This document shows positions 18,822 to 28,468 of a stretch of 64,000 nucleotides of DNA, piece by piece (positions within the stretch are counted from its first letter, which is position 1; the number at the start of each line of letters is the position of its first letter). The position numbers were made by a program, and so were the translations under genes. The notes under the pieces were generated by a model. That model saw only the letters and a program-made list of their open reading frames with translations, ran no database searches and was not told where the DNA came from. The stretch lies in NCBI RefSeq assembly GCF_900104355.1, contig NZ_FNIY01000007.1:120054-184053 (forward strand), read 5' to 3'. The stretch is from Phyllobacterium sp. OV277. GTDB taxonomy: Bacteria > Pseudomonadota > Alphaproteobacteria > Rhizobiales > Rhizobiaceae.

Positions 18822-19742
18822 ATGATGTCTGATACCACCATTCAAAACCCATCTCTGGCGAGAGAATTGGCGCTTCTTGCCGTTCTCGCGACGCTTTGGG
18901 GTGCCTCCTATACCTTCATCAAAATTGGCGTGGAGACCATCCCGCCTATCACCTTCATTGCCGCGCGCACGCTGATTGCCGGTGGATTGCTGCTTGCCAT
19001 CATCAAGATGCGCGGCCTTTCGCTTCCCCGCGACCCGGCGATCTGGAAGCGCTTTTTCATTCAGGCCTGCATCAACAGCGTCGTCCCATTTACCTTGGTC
19101 GCCTGGGCGGAACAGACTGTGAATGCCGGGCTTGCCACCATTTTGAATTCAACAACGCCCATCTTCGCTTTCCTGCTGACCGCGCTGATCACCCGGCATG
19201 AGCCTGTGACCACACGCAAGGTTTTTGGCGTGGCGGCGGGTGTTGTGGGCATTTCACTGATCATCGGGCTTGAAGCATTCAACGGGATTGGCAAGGAACT
19301 TATGGCGCAACTCGCTATCGTTGCCGCAACGATTTCCTATGCGTTCGCTGCAATCTTCGGCAAGGGTTTTAAAGGGCTCGACCCGATGATGCCAGCGGCA
19401 GGCTCAATGATCTGCGGTGCGGTCATTCTCATTCCGGTTAGCCTCGTGGTTGACCAGCCATGGACCTTGGCACCCTCAGCGCATTCCATGCTGGCATTGC
19501 TTGGCCTATCCGTGTTCTCGACCGCCCTCGCCTTTGTGATCTATTTCCGGCTGATCAATACGCTTGGTACCGTTGGCGCGACGTCGCAAGCCTATCTGCG
19601 CGTGCCCATTGGTGTTGGCATTGGCGTCCTGTTCCTTGGCGAAAGCCTGACATCAACAGCGTGGTTTGGCCTGATGTGCGTCATCATTGGTGTTGCAGCG
19701 ATGACCTTGCCAGCACGCAAGCGGGCGGTTGTGCCCGTTTAA
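18822..19742 (+). CDS. EamA/DMT family transporter
   Basis: A 306-residue membrane protein with about ten helices in two EamA halves. The first-half block ATLWGASYTFIKIGVETIPP near residue 25 is the typical N-terminal DMT signature, and NAGLATILNSTTPIFAFLLT near residue 104 ends the first half. It is a second, divergent paralogue of the EamA gene at 5.6 kb. The start could also be the next ATG, 3 bp later. Its stop overlaps the convergent DUF3088 gene by 4 bp. Substrate unknown. Confidence 0.88.
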   Translation: MMSDTTIQNPSLARELALLAVLATLWGASYTFIKIGVETIPPITFIAARTLIAGGLLLAIIKMRGLSLPRDPAIWKRFFIQACINSVVPFTLVAWAEQTVNAGLATILNSTTPIFAFLLTALITRHEPVTTRKVFGVAAGVVGISLIIGLEAFNGIGKELMAQLAIVAATISYAFAAIFGKGFKGLDPMMPAAGSMICGAVILIPVSLVVDQPWTLAPSAHSMLALLGLSVFSTALAFVIYFRLINTLGTVGATSQAYLRVPIGVGIGVLFLGESLTSTAWFGLMCVIIGVAAMTLPARKRAVVPV

Positions 19743-20110
19743 GGATGCGCCTCGGGAAAACCGTGCCGCTCGGTCAATGCTTTCAAAATGGCGTCCTTGT
19801 CCGATATGAAAGCATGGCCGTTATGGATACCTGTCTGAAACGCTGACGTTTCTCCGTTTGCCAGCACAAGCAAAGGAAGCGACTGGTTTTCGCTTCCAAG
19901 CAATGCCACAACGTCCTGACGTGGTCTTGGCCATGCAATCCGATGCACATCAAGGCTTTTGGCAAGCTCGGGAAAGGATGCGAGAACACCCTCCATCAAC
20001 GCGCAATGCCAGCAATAAAAGCGCTTGCCCGGATAAGCAGGGTCTTCAAAGTCAGGACGAAGAAGAAAAAGCCGATCCTTCGTGATTTGCGTCACTGCAT
20101 CAATCTCCAT
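19739..20110 (-). CDS. DUF3088 family protein
   Basis: A 123-residue soluble protein. The start TKDRLFLLRPDFEDPAYPG followed by RFYCWHCALMEGVLASFPEL matches DUF3088 as I remember it. The CxxC motif (CWHC) after the first strand, with ENQSLPLLVLA later, gives a thioredoxin-like impression, but no redox role is established. It lies 19 bp after ppx on the same strand, so it may be co-transcribed with ppk-ppx. Confidence 0.75.
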   Translation of the reverse strand: MEIDAVTQITKDRLFLLRPDFEDPAYPGKRFYCWHCALMEGVLASFPELAKSLDVHRIAWPRPRQDVVALLGSENQSLPLLVLANGETSAFQTGIHNGHAFISDKDAILKALTERHGFPEAHP

Positions 20111-20129
20111 CCAGAAATGAGAAAGCCGG

Positions 20130-21641
20130 TTATTTGCCGATGGCCATTTTCAAGGTCTTGCCTGTCAGTTTTGCCAGTTGCTGCAAACGTCCCTCGGGAA
20201 CATCGCCAATCAGATCGGCATTCTTTGCCGCGACTTCCAGATAAAGACCATCCGACGCTTGTTTCCACGTCAGATTTGGAACAACGCCGGCCATGGATGC
20301 GGAGAACGGATAGACGATCCGCATGATCGCGGCCAACACCTTGGAATACTCAAGCAGACGCGGGCTGGCGAGCGCAGCCAATTCCGGGTCTGCCGTGCTG
20401 TTGGCAACGCCCTCATGGCGGAAGAAATTGGCTAGCGCGATATAGGCCCGGCCCGGATGATCAATACCGACAAACGCCGCATTGGAGATCATATTCAGCG
20501 CCTGCGAGCCGCGATAATCCGGATGGGCGCGCCAACTGATATCGGCAATCAGGCAAGCTGCGCGGCGATAGCGCTTCTCGTCCTCCGTCTCGCTGTAACC
20601 AAGAGCAGCAAACGCCTCTCCGCTCCAATCCGCAAGCTCGCGCGCATAGGCTGGCGAGCGGGCACGCAGAACGGCGAACTCGTCAGCAGCCGATATCAAC
20701 GGATCTTCAAGGCGTTCAGATTCGGACAACAGTGAAAAGAGGAAACCTTCGCGCACACCAAGCGCAGAGAAGATAACCTTTGAGGGGCGCATCTTGCGGA
20801 TGGTTTCCAGCAAGGCGATGGCGCCGTAGGACAGCAGTGCACGACGGTTTTTCGACACATCCTCTATACCGCGCATATTATCGAGATTGCCGTCGGCAAC
20901 ACGTTTGAGAAAGCGCTGGGCTTCCTCAAAAGGTATCTCGTAATGGTGCATGACATGCAGGGGATAGTGTTCGGCGCTCATATGCAGCTTGGCGAGATTT
21001 CGCCAGGTGCCGCCAACGGCGTAAAAAGCACGCCCCTTGCCCTTGGCCAGCAGCTTTGCCGATTCCAGCGTTTTCTTGGCAATATCCGATGCGGCGGCAA
21101 GATCACCGTTCGACATATCCTGCAAACGCAGGCCGCCAAGCGGGAGCGTTATGCCATCGCCGATGGTGCGGCCCTTGACGTCAACCAGTTCAAGACTGCC
21201 ACCGCCAAGATCGCCCGCAATACCATCCGGATCATGAAATCCCGAGATAACGCCAAGTGCGGAATAATAAGCTTCCTCGCGACCGGACAGAACCTTGATC
21301 GGCTCGCCCAGCACGATTTCTGCCTGTGCGATGAAATCAGGACCATTTTCGGCTTCGCGCGCGGCGGCCGTCGCCAGCACATCCAGCGAACGCGCACCGG
21401 CCTGATCAGCCAAGGCACGGAAGCGGCGCAGCGCGCGCAAGGCGCTCTGCACGGCTTTTTCATTCAGCTTGCCGGTTTTGACCAATCCCTTGCCCAAACC
21501 GCACAGAATCTTTTCATTGAAAAGCACCGTGGGTGAGCGGGTAACGCCTTCATAAACGACGAGACGTACAGAGTTCGAGCCGATGTCGATGACACCGGCC
21601 GGATGACGCCCCTGCACGCGTCCCTGTGCTGCGGAAATCAT
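20130..21641 (-). CDS. ppx: Exopolyphosphatase (Ppx/GppA family)
   Basis: A 503-residue sugar-kinase/actin-fold phosphatase that removes terminal phosphates from polyphosphate (or hydrolyses pppGpp). The phosphate-1 motif [17 protein letters not shown] is near residue 16 and the phosphate-2 motif [19 protein letters not shown] near residue 140. The length is that of the long form with a C-terminal HD-like helical region. Its ATG overlaps the ppk stop by 4 bp, so synthesis and breakdown of polyphosphate are encoded together. Confidence 0.92.
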   Translation of the reverse strand: MISAAQGRVQGRHPAGVIDIGSNSVRLVVYEGVTRSPTVLFNEKILCGLGKGLVKTGKLNEKAVQSALRALRRFRALADQAGARSLDVLATAAAREAENGPDFIAQAEIVLGEPIKVLSGREEAYYSALGVISGFHDPDGIAGDLGGGSLELVDVKGRTIGDGITLPLGGLRLQDMSNGDLAAASDIAKKTLESAKLLAKGKGRAFYAVGGTWRNLAKLHMSAEHYPLHVMHHYEIPFEEAQRFLKRVADGNLDNMRGIEDVSKNRRALLSYGAIALLETIRKMRPSKVIFSALGVREGFLFSLLSESERLEDPLISAADEFAVLRARSPAYARELADWSGEAFAALGYSETEDEKRYRRAACLIADISWRAHPDYRGSQALNMISNAAFVGIDHPGRAYIALANFFRHEGVANSTADPELAALASPRLLEYSKVLAAIMRIVYPFSASMAGVVPNLTWKQASDGLYLEVAAKNADLIGDVPEGRLQQLAKLTGKTLKMAIGK

Positions 21642-23845
21642 GCAGTCTTGTTTTTCGCTGCTTTGGATCGCTTACGGTGGGCGATCAAGCGTGGTGCTGA
21701 AGACTTCAGCGACTTGCCGCGGCCAGACAGGCTGGGATTTGTCATGAAATATTCCTGCGCGTTAAAAGCATCTTCACCGTCTGCCGGAACAATCCGGCGC
21801 GACGTACCGTCTGCTAGTAACTCGTAACTCTGCTGGTTGTCGAGAAGGTTCGCCAGCATAATCTGTGAAAGAAGCTGTTGATGCACAGTTGGATTGGTGA
21901 TCGGAACCAGGGTTTCAACACGCCGGTCGAGGTTACGCGTCATCATATCGGCCGAACCGATATAAACGAGCGCTTTTTCCGAAGGCAGTCCCTCACCATT
22001 GCCGAAACAGAAGATTCGGCTGTGTTCAAGAAAGCGACCGACAATGGATTTTGCGCGAATCGTGTCGGAGAGGCCCGGAACCTGCGGACGCAGGCAGCAG
22101 ATGCCGCGCACGATAAGGTCAATATCCACGCCGTTGGAGCTGGCTTTATACAGAGCATCAATGATCTGCGGATCAACCAGAGAATTCATCTTCATCCAGA
22201 TTGCAGCCGGACGACCCGCCTTGGCATGGGCGATTTCTTCCTCGATATGCTGGAGAATGCGCGGCCGCAGCGTGGTTGGCGATACGGCAATGCCCATCTC
22301 GCCCGAGGGCTGAGTGTAGCCAGTGATGAAGTTGAAAATCTGGGCAACGTCACGGCCAATGGACGGCTCGCAGGTGAAGAATGACAGGTCGGTGTAAATC
22401 TTGGCGGTGATCGGGTGATAATTGCCTGTGCCAAGATGCACATAGCTGCGCAGCTTCTGTTCCTCGCGCCGCACGACCAGCGACATTTTTGCATGGGTTT
22501 TCAGCTCGATAAAGCCGAAGACGACCTGAACGCCAGCACGTTCCAGATCGCGCGCCCAGCGGATATTGGCTTCTTCGTCAAAGCGCGCCTTCAATTCCAC
22601 CAGTGCCGTGACTGATTTGCCCGCATCGGCGGCATCGATCAGCGCGCGTACGATCGGGCTGTCATTGGATGTCCGATACAGCGTCTGCTTGATGGCAACC
22701 ACTTCCGGATCGGCAGCGGCCTGACGCAGGAACTGCACGACAACATCGAAGGATTCGTAAGGATGGTGAACCAGGATGTCCTTTTCGCGGATCGCGGCGA
22801 AGCAATCACCGCCATGCTCACGCACGCGCTCGGGAAAACGTGGATTGTAAGGCACGAATTTCAGATCGCCGCGTGGAATGCCGACGATTTCAGAGATCGT
22901 GTTCAGCGCCAGAAGACCTTCGAGAACGCTGATACGGTTGTCAGGAACGCCGAGTTCGGTCGCCACAAAAGCGCGCAGGGATTCAGGCATTTCATCGTCA
23001 AACTCGATACGGATCACCTGACCGCGCCGACGGCGCTTCAGCGCACTTTCGAACAGGCGCACCAGATCCTCAGCCTCTTCTTCCACTTCAATATCGCTGT
23101 CGCGGATGATGCGGAATGTACCGGCGCCCTTCACCTCGTAGCCGGGGAACAGGCGTCCGGTGAACAGGCTGATGGCATCTTCGAGCGTCAGGAAGCGGAA
23201 ACGGCCAGCATCATCAGGAATCTGGATGAAACGTTTCAAAGCCTGTGGCAGACGCAAAAGCGCGGTCATCGGACGATTGTCCGTGCTGCGGCTCAAGAGC
23301 ATAGCGATGGTGAAACCGAGATTGGGAATGAATGGAAACGGATGCGCCGGATCGATGGAGAGTGGCGTGAGTACGGGATAGATGGTTTCGAGGAAGTGAT
23401 CCTCAAGCCAGAGCCGTTCAGTTCTTGTCAGCTTATCAGGGCGGACGATCTCGATATTCTCGGCCAGCATCTCAACGCGCAGTTCGTTGAAGCGAAGCTG
23501 TTGGGCGGCCTGCAGCTTGCCAACTTCATCAAGCACGAATTCCAGCTGTTCCTGCGGCGTGCGCCCGTCAGGGCTGCGATTGGAAACGCCTGCACGCACC
23601 TGACCCGCAAGGCCAGCGATACGCACCATGAAGAATTCGTCCAGATTGGCAGCGGAGATTGACAGGAAGCGCAAACGCTCCAGCAGCGGCTGATGCAGGT
23701 TATGAGCTTCTTCCAGAACGCGGCGATTGAACTGCAGCCAGGAAAACTCGCGATTGACGAAGCGATCGACACTGTTATGCAGATCCGGCAGATCGATGAC
23801 TTCGACCGCATTCGTTATGGCGGGTGACTGATCGTTCATTGTCAT
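21638..23845 (-). CDS. ppk1: Polyphosphate kinase 1
   Basis: A 735-residue enzyme that makes polyphosphate from ATP reversibly. The N-terminal domain starts [19 protein letters not shown]. The two PLD-like catalytic domains hold the phospho-accepting histidine region [20 protein letters not shown] and the second motif of the HxK type in [32 protein letters not shown] and [17 protein letters not shown] are further family blocks. It is the first gene of a ppk1-ppx pair. Confidence 0.95.
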   Translation of the reverse strand: MTMNDQSPAITNAVEVIDLPDLHNSVDRFVNREFSWLQFNRRVLEEAHNLHQPLLERLRFLSISAANLDEFFMVRIAGLAGQVRAGVSNRSPDGRTPQEQLEFVLDEVGKLQAAQQLRFNELRVEMLAENIEIVRPDKLTRTERLWLEDHFLETIYPVLTPLSIDPAHPFPFIPNLGFTIAMLLSRSTDNRPMTALLRLPQALKRFIQIPDDAGRFRFLTLEDAISLFTGRLFPGYEVKGAGTFRIIRDSDIEVEEEAEDLVRLFESALKRRRRGQVIRIEFDDEMPESLRAFVATELGVPDNRISVLEGLLALNTISEIVGIPRGDLKFVPYNPRFPERVREHGGDCFAAIREKDILVHHPYESFDVVVQFLRQAAADPEVVAIKQTLYRTSNDSPIVRALIDAADAGKSVTALVELKARFDEEANIRWARDLERAGVQVVFGFIELKTHAKMSLVVRREEQKLRSYVHLGTGNYHPITAKIYTDLSFFTCEPSIGRDVAQIFNFITGYTQPSGEMGIAVSPTTLRPRILQHIEEEIAHAKAGRPAAIWMKMNSLVDPQIIDALYKASSNGVDIDLIVRGICCLRPQVPGLSDTIRAKSIVGRFLEHSRIFCFGNGEGLPSEKALVYIGSADMMTRNLDRRVETLVPITNPTVHQQLLSQIMLANLLDNQQSYELLADGTSRRIVPADGEDAFNAQEYFMTNPSLSGRGKSLKSSAPRLIAHRKRSKAAKNKTA

Positions 23846-24177
23846 TCTCCGATTAGAATAGTCCCGTCAAACGCGGAATCACAGGCCACAATAGAGAAGT
23901 CTCTTGAAGCTTTTATAGCAGTCGCCGCAAATTCTCGTTCGTCCGATAAAAAATCAACGCCCCAAAGACCTTACACCGGAATTGCAGCGTTTCGCGACGA
24001 AATTCTAAGCCGGATGAATAGTGAGGGGGCCGCCAAAGCGGCATTTGTGACTGGATGAAACGCACTTGTGTCAGATTGCCTCGCTTTGAGGCAACAGAAG
24101 CGATTTTCATAATGGCAGAATTGCTCTATGAGGGAGGCAATACTAATGCGTATTGACCGAAAGCTCAGGAGCGACAC
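23846..24177. other. Intergenic region between divergent ppk1 and the zinc-finger gene
   Basis: The 332-bp spacer contains no convincing gene. Two hairpins can be seen: GCCGC-CAAA-GCGGC at 24029-24042 (4-nt loop) and TTGCCTC-GCTTT-GAGGCAA at 24076-24094. It must contain the ppk1 promoter on the minus strand, where phosphate control (a PHO box) would be expected, but I do not see a clear PHO box. An AGGAG ribosome site precedes ATG 24178. Confidence 0.5.
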
Positions 24178-24426
24178 ATGGCCGGACACAGCATTCCCCA
24201 CTTCCAGAACAGCGCTGGCCACGCCGCCATCAGCATCGGCGTGAAGGAATTCATGTGCGTCGGTGCCAATCCACCTTTCGATCATCCGCATGTTTTCCTC
24301 GATCTTGGCGACGATAACGAAAAAGTCTGCCCCTATTGCTCGACCCTGTATCGTTATGATGCATCACTCAGCGCGGAAGAGACTATTCCTGCCGGTTGCA
24401 CCTATGTGGACAACAAGGCTGCCTGA
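24178..24426 (+). CDS. Small zinc-finger protein (CHCC type)
   Basis: An 82-residue protein with the C/H-C-C pattern: KEFMCVGANPPFDHPHVFLD followed by KVCPYCSTLYRYD. This is the zf-CHCC arrangement of the C-terminal part of the complex I subunit NDUFS6; alphaproteobacteria carry short stand-alone forms. It may bind zinc and support respiratory complex I assembly. The AGGAG sequence upstream sets the start. Its stop directly abuts the start of the FAD monooxygenase gene, so the two are read together. Confidence 0.85.
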   Translation: MAGHSIPHFQNSAGHAAISIGVKEFMCVGANPPFDHPHVFLDLGDDNEKVCPYCSTLYRYDASLSAEETIPAGCTYVDNKAA

Positions 24427-25692
24427 TTGCAAACGCCCGTCATCGACCTGAAGACGGCCCGCAACAGGCGAACTCCCAACCCTGATCAGATCATTATTGC
24501 CGGGGCCGGTATTGCCGGCCTGACATTGGCGCTGGCGTTGAGCGCCAGAGGATTTGCAGTCCAGATATTCGAGAAGAGTGCTGTTCTTGCCGAAGCCGGG
24601 GCTGGTATACAGCTTTCGCCCAATGCAACGCGCCTTTTGCAACGCCTCGGCGTGCTTGACCGCCTGATGCCCTCGTCGGTGCAGCCAGATGCTGTTTGTC
24701 TGCAGGACGGGATAAGCGGCAACACGCTGCTGCATCTGCCCATGGGCAAAGGCGCGGAAGAACGCTGGCATTCCCCCTACATTGTCTGTCATCGCGCAGA
24801 CCTGCAACGCGCATTGCTCGCCGAGGTCCGCAGCCGCGGTAATATTGCCATGCAATTGGAATCCTCCGTGACCCATCATCGAAGCGATGCGCAGGGCGTG
24901 ATGGTGCGTGTCCAGTATAATGACCGTATCGAGGAACATCGCGGTGCCTTGCTGGTCGGAGCTGATGGTGTCTGGTCGATTTTGCGTAATGCAGCATCTG
25001 ACCATGATCAGGCGCGCTACACCGGTTCTATCGCCTGGCGTGCCTCGGTTCCAGTCGGTCGGTTGCCCGCATCGTTCACCGCCCTTCTGCCTGAGGGGAA
25101 AAATGTGGTCGCCTGGACCGGCAGCAATGCGCATCTGATCGCCTATCCCATGCGTTCAGGTGAAATGATGAATTTCGTTGCCGTGGCGCGCGACAGGAAA
25201 AACGGTGGCCGTTGGGATGTCGAAATCAGCCCCGATGCACCAAGTCAGAACTTTGCCAAGGATTTCCACGCGTGGCATCCGGGTATTCGCGATCTGGTCC
25301 TGTCCGTCGGTCCATGGACGCCGTGGCGGCTGTTCGAAATGAAGCGCTGTCATTTCCTGCAGGACAACCGGCTTGTGCTGATCGGCGATGCCGCCCATGC
25401 AATGACACCCTATGCGGCGCAAGGTGCAGCCATGGCGATCGAGGATGCCTGCGCCCTCGCCGCAACACTCGGTGAGCAGAAGGAAAACTGGCCGAGAGAA
25501 CTAGCCGCCTATGCCAAAAGCCGAACACGACGCATTGAATCGGTCGTGCGCCGAGGCGCACTCAATCAACTGGCCTATCACGCAAAAGGACCGGTTGCCC
25601 TTGCCCGCAATCTGCTCATGCGCAATCGACCGGTGGAAAAATTCGTCGCAGGTTTTGACTGGCTCTATGGTTTTGATGCGGAAGCCAGATAG
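24427..25692 (+). CDS. FAD-dependent monooxygenase (salicylate/p-hydroxybenzoate hydroxylase family)
   Basis: A 421-residue flavoprotein. The N-terminal Rossmann motif is IIIAGAGIAGLTLALALSAR near residue 21, the DG motif is LLVGADGVWSILRNA near residue 177, and the GD motif that binds the FAD ribityl is LVLIGDAAHAMTPYAAQGAA near residue 317. Such enzymes hydroxylate aromatic or polyketide substrates with NAD(P)H; the substrate is unknown. The start is a TTG right after the preceding stop; no better in-frame start is near. A 50-bp fragment of this gene is repeated, degenerate, at 26354. Confidence 0.87.
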   Translation: MQTPVIDLKTARNRRTPNPDQIIIAGAGIAGLTLALALSARGFAVQIFEKSAVLAEAGAGIQLSPNATRLLQRLGVLDRLMPSSVQPDAVCLQDGISGNTLLHLPMGKGAEERWHSPYIVCHRADLQRALLAEVRSRGNIAMQLESSVTHHRSDAQGVMVRVQYNDRIEEHRGALLVGADGVWSILRNAASDHDQARYTGSIAWRASVPVGRLPASFTALLPEGKNVVAWTGSNAHLIAYPMRSGEMMNFVAVARDRKNGGRWDVEISPDAPSQNFAKDFHAWHPGIRDLVLSVGPWTPWRLFEMKRCHFLQDNRLVLIGDAAHAMTPYAAQGAAMAIEDACALAATLGEQKENWPRELAAYAKSRTRRIESVVRRGALNQLAYHAKGPVALARNLLMRNRPVEKFVAGFDWLYGFDAEAR

Positions 25693-25698
25693 TACCGA

Positions 25699-25872
25699 TT
25701 ACTCGGCTGCCGTGGCACGACGTTCCAGTTCGCGCGCAATAGCAGCAAGGCGAAGGTCCGTTTTTTTCTGACTTTGGTCCACTTCATGCAGACCATACAT
25801 AATCGCACCAGCCACCATGGCTATGACCATGACAGCCCACGTGCCGATCCAGACCATCTCATAGGTGAGCAT
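25699..25872 (-). CDS. Small single-TM protein (copy B of the duplicated pair)
   Basis: A 57-residue protein: an N-terminal hydrophobic helix (VWIGTWAVMVMAMVAGAIMY) followed by a charged helix (DQSQKKTDLRLAAIARELER). It overlaps the end of the upstream membrane-protein gene by 14 bp; an alternative ATG at 25857 would remove most of that. Its counterpart at 26414-26593 has the same layout and position. Function unknown; the fixed pairing suggests a two-subunit membrane complex. Confidence 0.6.
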   Translation of the reverse strand: MLTYEMVWIGTWAVMVIAMVAGAIMYGLHEVDQSQKKTDLRLAAIARELERRATAAE

Positions 25873-26170
25873 CAGGACAACCCTCTTTCAGAACCCATCT
25901 GCCGCAAATATGCAGACCAAACGATAACACGCCGCCGAATACCATCGCAATAAACTTCATCATCAACCAGAAGGTGTTGTCCTGCTGCAAAACCGAGGGA
26001 TTTGCCATGATCCCAACTATCGGCGCCAGGATACCAACCACAATGAGCGCCGTAGACAGCCGATCGAGCGCCGAAGCTACATACTTGCGTAACTCGTTAT
26101 TCCATATTTGCTCGGTTGCAGCGATTTCGCGCAATCGCTCGCTGCTTATTTCCTCAAAGTTCTCCGTCAT
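25859..26170 (-). CDS. Small two-TM membrane protein (copy B)
   Basis: A 103-residue protein with two hydrophobic helices (about 40-58 and 70-92). It is clearly paralogous to the 99-residue product of 26590-26889: both share an NNE..KY segment, DRLSTA, a PI-G-NP block and a CGLHxxG segment near the C-terminus. No known family recognised. The upstream AT-rich leader (26171-26250) is also similar to that of the paralogue, showing that the DNA, not just the protein, was duplicated. Confidence 0.75.
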   Translation of the reverse strand: MTENFEEISSERLREIAATEQIWNNELRKYVASALDRLSTALIVVGILAPIVGIMANPSVLQQDNTFWLMMKFIAMVFGGVLSFGLHICGRWVLKEGCPDAHL

Positions 26171-26266
26171 TAAAAACTCCGGCTGAAATAAATTATAATA
26201 AAATCAAATAAATCAATTAGTTAAACAAAAATACCAAGACGAAAGAACGATTCATCCTACAGATTA

Positions 26267-26358
26267 TTATTCGAGTGACCAGACAAGGTTTCGCGGCAGA
26301 GGGTTCCAAAAGCCCGTGCGCAAACAACCTACCCGCAAAATAGCGCTCGTCCAGGCGT
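26267..26358 (-). pseudogene. Duplicated 3' fragment of the DUF2459 gene
   Basis: Read on the minus strand, about 30 codons give WTSAILRVGCLRTGFWNP then LPRNLVWSLE and a stop, matching the last part of the intact DUF2459 protein at 26970 ([28 protein letters not shown]). The fragment has no start and sits at the end of the copy-B module. It marks one boundary of a tandem duplication. Confidence 0.85.
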
Positions 26359-26406
26359 GGCACCCTCGCATTCGCGACCTTGTTCTGTCCGTGGGCCTGT
26401 GGAGCC
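26354..26406 (+). pseudogene. Duplicated internal fragment of the FAD monooxygenase gene
   Basis: On the plus strand, QAWHPRIRDLVLSVGLW matches HAWHPGIRDLVLSVGPW in the monooxygenase at 25268-25318. The similarity begins exactly where the DUF2459 fragment ends, so 26351-26360 is the recombination joint. After about 50 bp it is interrupted and the small-TM gene at 26414 follows directly, so the rest of the monooxygenase tail has been lost from this copy. Confidence 0.85.
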
Positions 26407-26413
26407 ATAGAGA

Positions 26414-26593
26414 CTATTCTGCGGGCAATCCCTGTTCACGCAAGCCTTGCCTTGCCCGTGCGATCTGTTGCTTGGAACGCTCGGTTTCTTTTCTAAGCTG
26501 ATTGAACTCGTATCGAGCGGCAAAAAAACCGCCTATACCAATAAGATTAATCATGAAAATTGCATAAATGAGCATGTTTGAATCAATTGTCAT
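26414..26593 (-). CDS. Small single-TM protein (copy A of the duplicated pair)
   Basis: A 59-residue protein with one N-terminal helix (LIYAIFMINLIGIGGFFAAR) and a charged C-terminal helix (RKETERSKQQIARARQGLRE). ATG 26593 overlaps the stop of the upstream gene by 4 bp (ATGA), typical of coupled partners. Its layout equals that of 25699-25872, though identity is low. No family recognised. Confidence 0.6.
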   Translation of the reverse strand: MTIDSNMLIYAIFMINLIGIGGFFAARYEFNQLRKETERSKQQIARARQGLREQGLPAE

Positions 26594-26889
26594 TGCCAAC
26601 CATCTCTTAGTTTAATCTTTCCATAAAGATGCAGGCCGCAGGATATCATCAACGCTTGCAACAATCCACAAACGATCAGAAACTTGCCTATCCGATTGTA
26701 ATTGCTCAATAGAGCCGGATTCAAAACCGAACCAAAAATCGGGCCAAGAAACCCCGTGATGAAGATTGCCGTGGAGAGACGGTCATATGCGGCAACCGTA
26801 TATTTCAGCACTTCATTGTTGCGGCTCTTACGCAATAATTCTGCCGCGTCTATCTGTTTACTAGTCAGCCCCTGAAGATCATCGGTCAT
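26590..26889 (-). CDS. Small two-TM membrane protein (copy A)
   Basis: A 99-residue protein with two hydrophobic helices (about 40-58 and 68-88) and a short polar N-terminus. It is paralogous to the product of 25859-26170. It lies downstream of the aap/DUF2459 operon with an 80-bp gap and is coupled to the small single-TM gene after it. The AT-rich leader suggests its own promoter. Function unknown. Confidence 0.72.
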   Translation of the reverse strand: MTDDLQGLTSKQIDAAELLRKSRNNEVLKYTVAAYDRLSTAIFITGFLGPIFGSVLNPALLSNYNRIGKFLIVCGLLQALMISCGLHLYGKIKLRDGWQ

Positions 26890-26969
26890 TAAAAACTCCG
26901 AATTAAAACTTCAAAATAAATTTAATAAAATCAATTAGTTATACAAAAAATGCGGAAGAAACACCCGCT

Positions 26970-27656
26970 CTACAAATTATTATAATGTTTGAGCGACCAG
27001 ACAAGGCTCTGGGGCAACGGATTCCACACTCCTGTGCGCAAACTACCTGCCCGCAAAATGGCACTCGTCCAGGTGTTGCAACCAAGAAGCGCGGTGAACG
27101 TGCCTTTGGCTTCAAAAAAGCGGTCATTCGGCCCGTAACCAGCGCCTTCGATCATCACCGCTTTTCCTTCTGCATCCCGCTGGAAGGTGGCCAGTGCATT
27201 GGCAAGCATGGCGTCGAAAGCCTCCGGGCTGACCAATAAGCGTTTGATCGCAGGATGGTTCGTATTGATGGTGCCGATGGGCTCCACATGCATGGCGGAT
27301 GCATCATAGGTCAGCCCGCGCATCAAAGGCATGAATTTGAGTTCCGCCCAAGTGGGTGTCTCAAGATAAAAGCTGCGCCCTCCCCAGCCCACAACAATCC
27401 ACGCGATACGCGGATCGGTGAACTGAAAATCATCATTGCTCAGGAAAGACAGCCGTGCCAGCACATCCGGATCGGCGGGAAACGCAATGTCCGTATGAAT
27501 GGGATTGGACAGGAGAAGGACTGTGCGCACGGGCTGCGACGTTTGATCTGTCTGCGCGAAGAACGGGCGGGGTATCAATGCGCCCGCCACAAAAACCAAA
27601 GCAGCGGCCACAAGGACCGCTGCAATGGATTTCAGGATGAGACGCAGAAGTCTCAA
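26970..27656 (-). CDS. DUF2459 / TIGR02117 family protein
   Basis: A 228-residue protein with one N-terminal TM helix ([18 protein letters not shown]) and a periplasmic domain. [37 protein letters not shown] and MHVEPIGT are hallmark blocks of DUF2459. The C-terminal [10 protein letters not shown], with a Cys-Asn-Thr-Trp core, recalls a papain/NlpC-type active site, but no activity is known to me. The start is a TTG overlapping the aapP stop (TTGA), so it is the last gene of the aap operon. Its 3' end is duplicated at 26267. Confidence 0.75.
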   Translation of the reverse strand: MRLLRLILKSIAAVLVAAALVFVAGALIPRPFFAQTDQTSQPVRTVLLLSNPIHTDIAFPADPDVLARLSFLSNDDFQFTDPRIAWIVVGWGGRSFYLETPTWAELKFMPLMRGLTYDASAMHVEPIGTINTNHPAIKRLLVSPEAFDAMLANALATFQRDAEGKAVMIEGAGYGPNDRFFEAKGTFTALLGCNTWTSAILRAGSLRTGVWNPLPQSLVWSLKHYNNL

Positions 27657-28456
27657 TGAAGAATCTGGCTCAAGAACAGCTTTGTCCGTTCATGCTGCGG
27701 ATTGTCGAAGAATGCGGCCGGTTCGTTCTGCTCGACGATCTGGCCCTGATCCATGAAGATCACGCGGTTCGCCACCTGACGGGCAAAGCCCATCTCGTGC
27801 GTCACGCAAACCATGGTCATGCCTTCTTCGGCAAGCTGAACCATCGTATCCAGCACTTCCTTGATCATCTCGGGATCGAGCGCCGAGGTTGGCTCATCAA
27901 ACAGCATAATGCGCGGGTTCATGCATAGCGAGCGGGCAATCGCCACACGCTGCTGCTGACCACCAGAGAGCTGACCGGGATATTTATTGGCCTGCTCGGG
28001 GATTTTGACGCGTTCGAGATAGTGCATGGCAATCTCGTCCGCCTTTTTCTTCGGCATCTTGCGCACCCAGATTGGAGCGAGTGTGCAGTTCTCCAGAATT
28101 GTCAGGTGCGGAAACAGGTTGAAATGCTGGAACACCATGCCAACTTCGCGCCGGACTTCATCGATCTTTTTCAGATCGTTGGTGAGTTCAATACCATCGA
28201 CGAGAATCTTGCCGCTCTGATGCTCTTCAAGCCGGTTGATGCAGCGGATCATGGTGGACTTGCCCGACCCCGAAGGACCGGCGATGACGATGCGCTCACC
28301 GCGCATCACCTTGAGGTTGATGTCCTTGAGGACGTGGAAATCACCATACCATTTGTTCATGCTGCTGATCTCAACGGCAACATCGGTCTTGGAGACCTGC
28401 ATCAAGGAGCGGTCGACATGAAGTTCAGATGGATCGACGACGTTTTCAGTGGTCAT
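27653..28456 (-). CDS. aapP: General L-amino-acid ABC transporter ATP-binding protein
   Basis: A 267-residue ATPase. Walker A is GPSGSGKST, the Q-loop is in [18 protein letters not shown], the signature is [15 protein letters not shown], Walker B is [14 protein letters not shown], and the switch His is in [13 protein letters not shown]. It energises uptake of polar amino acids through AapQM. In rhizobia the Aap system is a broad L-amino-acid permease important in nutrient exchange. It is the fourth gene of aapJQMP. Confidence 0.93.
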   Translation of the reverse strand: MTTENVVDPSELHVDRSLMQVSKTDVAVEISSMNKWYGDFHVLKDINLKVMRGERIVIAGPSGSGKSTMIRCINRLEEHQSGKILVDGIELTNDLKKIDEVRREVGMVFQHFNLFPHLTILENCTLAPIWVRKMPKKKADEIAMHYLERVKIPEQANKYPGQLSGGQQQRVAIARSLCMNPRIMLFDEPTSALDPEMIKEVLDTMVQLAEEGMTMVCVTHEMGFARQVANRVIFMDQGQIVEQNEPAAFFDNPQHERTKLFLSQILH

Positions 28457-28468
28457 GCAAGGTACTCC

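Noticed and set aside
22763..23662. 299-codon plus-strand ORF opposite ppk1
   Set aside because: Antisense shadow of ppk1.
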